Assembly (NCBI RefSeq): GCF_017995835.1
Contig: NZ_JAGOID010000015.1
Coordinates: 1 to 41,789, forward strand
DNA from: Amaricoccus sp.
GTDB lineage: Bacteria > Pseudomonadota > Alphaproteobacteria > Rhodobacterales > Rhodobacteraceae
DNA length: 41,789 nt
Direction: 5' to 3'
Shown: piece by piece, positions 38,024 to 41,789 of the stretch
How the letters are laid out: each line of letters starts with the position of its first letter
Numbering within the stretch: position 1 is the first letter of the stretch
Notes under the pieces: model-generated
The model's database searches: none
Seen by the model: only the letters and a program-made list of their open reading frames with translations
What the model was told of the DNA's origin: nothing
Made by a program: the position numbers and the translations under genes

Positions 38024-38893
38024 ATGGGCAACTCCGTCTACGCAGAGGGGATGGGGTACTTCCACAAGGGAAGCGGGGGTAAGGGGGTCGCACCCGGGGA
38101 TGCTTGCCTCACGCCGCCGCCGCCGCCCGGCGGTCCCCTCCCGGTCCCCTACGTGAACATGCTTTCTGCCGCCGATCTGGCCAAGGGCAGCAAGACGGTG
38201 AAGGTCCAGGGGGAGCCGACCGCGCTCGAGAACGCCTCTCATGTCTCCACCAGCACCGGAAACGAACCCGCGACCCAAGGAGGCGGTGTCATCACGCACA
38301 AGACGAAGGGAAAAGGGCACTTCAGTATCTGGTCGTTCGTCGTAAAGGCCGAAGGTAAAGGCGTCGCCCGGCATGGCGACATGATGGAACAGAACACTGC
38401 CAGCCCCCTTCCGAACTGCGTCGACAGCGCGGCCTTTGTCAACTTCCTCCTGACGCTTACCGAAAATCAGATGAGAAAAGATTGCCCGCCATACGAATAC
38501 AGTAAGCATTATACAAAGACCACGAGGAGTCAGAGGAGAAAGGTTAAGAAAAAACCATGCTGGGAGTGTCAGCGTGATCTAGAAAACTATCGAAAACGAA
38601 AGAAGACGCCTGAGAACGACAAACTGATTGCCGAGAAGGAGCGGAGGATCAAGAATCAGAAATCGGGAAAGGAGAAGCCGATGATAGCCGACCACCAGCC
38701 CCCGCAGAGCGTCGCATGGGAGATGGGTGGCTGTCATATGAGGTTGAAGACCTTCAAGAAGCGGATGCGCAAGCTGTTTGTTCGCCCGCATTGCGAAGAA
38801 CACAGCAGCGCGCAGGGGACCGAGATGGGCAAGCTGGATCGTCAAGAAATCTATGATGCAATGAACGCGAATGTCCCTGGGCTTAACATCTGA
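38024..38893 (+). CDS. DUF4150 (PAAR-like) protein with C-terminal nuclease-like toxin domain
   Basis: A 289-residue two-part protein. Residues 1-145 are a DUF4150 PAAR-like domain (CLTPPPPPGGPLPVPYVNM, GGGVITHKTKG, GKGVARHGDMMEQN) expected to cap the VgrG spike. Residues about 148-289 are a lysine-rich domain with C179-x-x-C182, D223-H224-Q-P-P and H256-C257-x-x-H260-S-S-A-Q-G. That spacing resembles a zinc-stabilised HNH-type nuclease, with H224 as a candidate catalytic histidine; I do not recognise the family. The toxin part has far lower GC (23 of 60 bases in 38461-38520) than the neighbours. Two candidate immunity genes follow directly. The domain-level call is firm for DUF4150 and inferred for the nuclease. 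Confidence 0.82.
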   Translation: MGNSVYAEGMGYFHKGSGGKGVAPGDACLTPPPPPGGPLPVPYVNMLSAADLAKGSKTVKVQGEPTALENASHVSTSTGNEPATQGGGVITHKTKGKGHFSIWSFVVKAEGKGVARHGDMMEQNTASPLPNCVDSAAFVNFLLTLTENQMRKDCPPYEYSKHYTKTTRSQRRKVKKKPCWECQRDLENYRKRKKTPENDKLIAEKERRIKNQKSGKEKPMIADHQPPQSVAWEMGGCHMRLKTFKKRMRKLFVRPHCEEHSSAQGTEMGKLDRQEIYDAMNANVPGLNI

Positions 38894-38905
38894 AGAGCAG
38901 GTCAA

Positions 38906-39355
38906 ATGTTCGATCCGGAATACGAGACTATCCTTGCAAGATGGATCTCGGACTTGAGGTCAGAGATCCCCCCCATCCAACTTTGGTGGAGCGATCTGCA
39001 TACGCGGTTGGAGAGCGAGGCCACAGGGTTGACGCGCATTCACTGGCCAGCGGGACCCGTCGGCCATCCTCGGATCATAGCGCTCTACCGGCAGTACTAT
39101 TTCGAGGTTCGCTCCCTGAACATCCGGGTTGACCAACTTGCGGAGCATGCCGATGACGGCCCGGGGCCCGCGCCACACATGCTTTGGGGCGTGGACGATG
39201 CTCAGGACGACGAGGAGGAAGGCGTGGCATCTCCCGTTCCCCCGAACGTTCTACTGCTGTCCGCACTTCGGAGCTACGCTCCGGATGTCGCCGAGTTTAT
39301 GAAAAAGTTCGACTTCAAACCTATCGGAGAGGATCCTGACCTTGAGGTCTGCTGA
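38906..39355 (+). CDS. Putative immunity protein, first of a homologous pair
   Basis: A 149-residue acidic soluble protein with no signal peptide and no family I recognise. Its core GPVGHPRIIALYRQYYFEVRSLN (residues 50-72) aligns without gaps to residues 93-115 of the next gene product, and both end in PIG-x-D followed by a terminal cysteine. It has an aspartate/glutamate-rich stretch at about 97-105. The position 12 bases after the toxin gene, in the same low-GC segment (about 55%), is the reason for calling it immunity. It could instead be an effector-specific chaperone. Confidence 0.6.
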   Translation: MFDPEYETILARWISDLRSEIPPIQLWWSDLHTRLESEATGLTRIHWPAGPVGHPRIIALYRQYYFEVRSLNIRVDQLAEHADDGPGPAPHMLWGVDDAQDDEEEGVASPVPPNVLLLSALRSYAPDVAEFMKKFDFKPIGEDPDLEVC

Positions 39356-39357
39356 TC

Positions 39358-39846
39358 GTGAAACTTCTCACGTCACACAACGTTAAGACGGGCTTCTATC
39401 GACTGACGATGGCGCCGAAGGATCTGCGCCCGCGCAAAGGGGCGATCTCCGAGTCGCACGCTTTGGCGACTGCGCCGCTTTCCTATAAGGCTCTGTTCTC
39501 CGACTATCTTGCCGAGTTCCACCCCGTGTACGACCTCGCGGCCGCCAGATGGAACGGAGACGTCGAGGATCTGATTTCTCAAGGCCTGACCTTTACCCAA
39601 GCCATTCGGACGAAGATCGACGACGGGGTTGCCGGCCCGGCTGGGCATCCAAGGGTTGTTTGGTTGATCAGGAAGTACTGGCTCGCGTGTTGCACCTTGA
39701 ATAGGGAGGGACGTACCGAGTCGATACTGCCAGAGACCTTCCTTCTGGAATGGCTCGCAGAGACAAGAGAGGACGGTTTCGTCCAACTTCTCACTGCCAT
39801 GCCCTACTGGCCCATAGGCATCGACGAGAACGGGAACTGGTGCTGA
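39358..39846 (+). CDS. Putative immunity protein, second of a homologous pair
   Basis: A 162-residue protein starting at GTG 39358, two bases after the first paralogue. Residues 93-115 contain G-P-x-G-H-P-R followed by L-x-R-x-Y and L-N at the same spacing as in its neighbour; 11 of 25 positions are identical in that block. It ends PIGIDENGNWC, like the neighbour's PIGEDPDLEVC. The N-terminal 40 residues have no counterpart in the neighbour. No signal peptide is seen, so a cytosolic target is implied, which suits a nuclease toxin. Its stop overlaps the DUF2169 start. Confidence 0.6.
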   Translation: MKLLTSHNVKTGFYRLTMAPKDLRPRKGAISESHALATAPLSYKALFSDYLAEFHPVYDLAAARWNGDVEDLISQGLTFTQAIRTKIDDGVAGPAGHPRVVWLIRKYWLACCTLNREGRTESILPETFLLEWLAETREDGFVQLLTAMPYWPIGIDENGNWC

Positions 39847-40925
39847 TGGCCTTCGCGGTCTGGCTCGAGAACCGGACGCCCTTCGCTGCGGCCACCCATG
39901 TGCAGGTGGATGCGGAGGGGCAGGAGGCGCTCGTGCTCATGCTCTCGGCGAGCTTCGAGGAAGAAGGGGGTCTCAGGCCGGCCGGGGAGCAGACGCCGGT
40001 CGCGTTCGCGGACGTGCCGGGCGGGGACCCGGCGCTGTCGTCGACGCGCTACGAGGCGGATATCGCGCCGGTGAAGCCGGCCGTCGACGTCATCGTCAAC
40101 GGGGTCGCCCATGCCCCCGGGGGAAGGGCGGCGGCGGAGGTGCAGGTCGGCCTGCGGGTCGGGCCGGTCAGGAAGGTGCTCCACGTCGTCGGCGACCGGG
40201 CGCGGGCCGCCGGGGGGTACAGCGCGCCGCGGCCGTTCGTCACGATGCCCGTCGTCTGGGAGCGGGGCTGGGGCGGCACCGCGGAGGACGGGCAGTGCGA
40301 GGTCAGGAACCCGGTCGGGATCGGGTTCCGGGGGGCGCGATCGGCCGATCCGGCGGTGCTGAGCGAGGCGCCGAACGTCCTCTATCCGGCCGAGGCGGCG
40401 GCGGGGCCGGGGGATAGGCCGGCGCCGGCGGGGATGGGCGTGGTCGGGCGCGGGTGGCGGCCGCGGATCGGCTTCGCGGGGACCTATGACCAGGCTTGGA
40501 TCGACAACCAGTGGCCGCTGCCGCCGAAGGACTTCGACCCGCGCCACAACCTCGCGGCGCCGCAGGACCAGCAGGCCCCCGCCCTGCCGCCGGGGACGGT
40601 GGCGACGCTCGTCAACCTCACGCCGGAGGGGCGATGGGAGTTCCGCCTGCCGCGGATCGCGGCGCCGGTCAGGCTGATCTACGACGACCGGGTGGAGGAG
40701 ACGGATTTCGTGCCGGACACGGTGCTGATCGAGCCGGAGATCCGGCGGGTGACGCTGAAGGCGCGGCGGGTGTTCGTCACCCGGCGGAATGCGCCGGCGT
40801 TGCGGGAGATCGCCTTCGGGCATGTCTCGCCGGTCTGGCTGAACGCGCGGCGCAAGCGCAAGGCCTATCTCAACCCGCTCGGCGGCGACGGCACGCTGAC
40901 CGACCGGCCGACATGGTTGCCCTGA
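39846..40925 (+). CDS. DUF2169 domain-containing T6SS adaptor-like protein
   Basis: A 359-residue DUF2169 protein. Typical features are an N-terminal ENRTPFAAATHVQVDAEGQEALVLMLSASFE, KPAVDVIVNGVAHAPGG, EVQVGLRVGPVRKVLHVVGDR, and VWERGWGGTAEDG followed by RNPVGIGF. DUF2169 proteins act as adaptors that load certain effectors onto VgrG (for example the Tde2 system of Agrobacterium) and often sit next to DUF4150 genes. High GC returns here. The start overlaps the stop of the second immunity gene by one base, and the stop overlaps the following gene by 13 bases, so the whole island is probably one transcription unit with the T6SS genes. Confidence 0.9.
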   Translation: MAFAVWLENRTPFAAATHVQVDAEGQEALVLMLSASFEEEGGLRPAGEQTPVAFADVPGGDPALSSTRYEADIAPVKPAVDVIVNGVAHAPGGRAAAEVQVGLRVGPVRKVLHVVGDRARAAGGYSAPRPFVTMPVVWERGWGGTAEDGQCEVRNPVGIGFRGARSADPAVLSEAPNVLYPAEAAAGPGDRPAPAGMGVVGRGWRPRIGFAGTYDQAWIDNQWPLPPKDFDPRHNLAAPQDQQAPALPPGTVATLVNLTPEGRWEFRLPRIAAPVRLIYDDRVEETDFVPDTVLIEPEIRRVTLKARRVFVTRRNAPALREIAFGHVSPVWLNARRKRKAYLNPLGGDGTLTDRPTWLP

Positions 40926-41789
40926 CCCCCCCGCTCTGGATTTGCGGCGCGGGGGCGGTGACCCCGGCCGGGCTCGACGCGGCCCAGACCTGTGCGGCGA
41001 TAAGGGCGGCGCTCTCGGCCTTCGAGGAATACATCCGCAGCGATCCCTTCGGCGCGGTGCAGATCGTCGCCCGCATCCCGGCGCACTGGCAGCTGCGGCG
41101 GACCGAGGGCGAATGGCTCGTCAACATTGCGGCCCGGGCGCTCGGGGAGGCGCTGGCGAGCGGCGACGTGGCGGCGGAGGAGACGGTGGTGCTGCTCGCG
41201 CCGCCGGAGAGCTTCCGCGGGCATCCGGGCTATGAGAACGTGCCGCCGGAGCGGTTCCTCGCGGCGGTGCTGGAGGCGGCGGGGGTGCGGGTCCATCCCG
41301 CCTCGCGCGCCGTCGACGGCGGGCCGGCGGCGACCGTCGGGCTCCTCGCTCATGCGCAGGTGGTGCTGGCGCGGGAGGGTGCGGCGCAGGTGGTGCTGGG
41401 GGGGGTCGACAGCCTCGTCAACGCGGCGGACCTCGCCCGGCTTGACAAGGCGGGGCGGTTGAAGGGCGATGACAACGCCCAGGGGCTGGTGCCGGGCGAG
41501 GGGGCGGTTTTCGTGCGGCTGCGCGCGGTGCGCGAGCCGGGGGCCGCGGCGGCGACGCTCGGAGTGGGGAGTGCGGCCGAGGCGGAGACGGTGATCGGCT
41601 CGGAGCGCTACAGCCAGGGCGTCGCGCTGCGCGCCGCGCTGGTCGAGGCGGTCGCGGCCCCGGCGCCGCCGGAGCCGGCGATCGACTTCGTGGTAAGCAA
41701 CGGGAATGGCGAGCGATATTCGGCATGGGAGGCGATGATCGCCCGGCCGCGGTTCTACCGCACCCGGCGCGAGATGCTGCCGACGGCCT
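40913..41789 (+). CDS. Ketosynthase-fold protein lacking catalytic residues (3' end outside window)
   Basis: The first 292 codons of a thiolase-like, beta-ketoacyl synthase-related protein; the gene leaves the window without a stop. The fold is seen in ICGAGAVTPAG at residues 10-20, VVLGGVDSLVNAADL near 160-174, and GLVPGEGAVFVRL near 191-203. At the nucleophile elbow, where ketosynthases have VDTACSS, it reads V134-D-G-G-P138, so the cysteine is replaced by proline. At the HGTGT loop it reads S262-N263-G-N-G, losing the histidine. It is therefore probably not a condensing enzyme. Similar proteins occur beside DUF2169/DUF4150 genes; the function is unknown. It overlaps DUF2169 by 13 bases. 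Confidence 0.82.
   Translation, partial: MVALTPPLWICGAGAVTPAGLDAAQTCAAIRAALSAFEEYIRSDPFGAVQIVARIPAHWQLRRTEGEWLVNIAARALGEALASGDVAAEETVVLLAPPESFRGHPGYENVPPERFLAAVLEAAGVRVHPASRAVDGGPAATVGLLAHAQVVLAREGAAQVVLGGVDSLVNAADLARLDKAGRLKGDDNAQGLVPGEGAVFVRLRAVREPGAAAATLGVGSAAEAETVIGSERYSQGVALRAALVEAVAAPAPPEPAIDFVVSNGNGERYSAWEAMIARPRFYRTRREMLPTA

Overview
The window looks like chromosome of a high-GC (roughly 70% by eye) alphaproteobacterium, most likely Rhodobacterales or a close relative. Supporting signs are a lysC-ptsP pair, a DksA with a single zinc-finger cysteine, and overall codon use. This is inferred from gene content, not from a search.

Bases 1-12402 are ordinary core and metabolic genes: a MoxR-type ATPase (cut by the window edge), dksA, a flavin reductase-like protein, a GNAT acetyltransferase, an unrecognised lipoprotein, a lysC-ptsP operon, an isocitrate lyase/PEP mutase-family enzyme, an operon of a DMT exporter, a DUF952 protein and pyrD, and a class III aminotransferase. 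Bases 12585-14192 hold a periplasmic 5'-nucleotidase. Bases 14380-16687 hold a compact minus-strand operon of three periplasmic accessory proteins normally linked to PQQ alcohol dehydrogenases: a metallo-hydrolase, a SoxYZ-like carrier and a CXXXCW rhodanese-like protein. No dehydrogenase is in view. A 521-base gap with strong inverted repeats follows.

Bases 17209-38021 are a nearly complete type VI secretion system (T6SS). clpV (tssH) faces left. A PpkA-like kinase, tssA, tssB, tssC, hcp, tssE, tssF, tssG, tagH (FHA), tssJ, tssK, tssL (with an OmpA domain), tssM and tagF face right with very tight or overlapping junctions. VgrG (TssI) and the PppA phosphatase are not in the window.

Bases 38024-41789 form an effector island attached to the T6SS operon. 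It has a DUF4150 (PAAR-like) protein whose C-terminus is a low-GC, cysteine/histidine-containing domain resembling an HNH-type nuclease toxin. Two adjacent small genes are homologous to each other and are probably immunity proteins. A DUF2169 adaptor-like protein and a ketosynthase-fold protein that has lost its catalytic cysteine and a catalytic histidine follow; the last is cut by the window end. I infer that the T6SS fires an Hcp tube tipped by VgrG plus the DUF4150 effector, that DUF2169 (perhaps with the ketosynthase-like protein) loads the effector, and that the two small proteins protect the producer. This effector/immunity/pseudo-ketosynthase module is the most novel part of the window.
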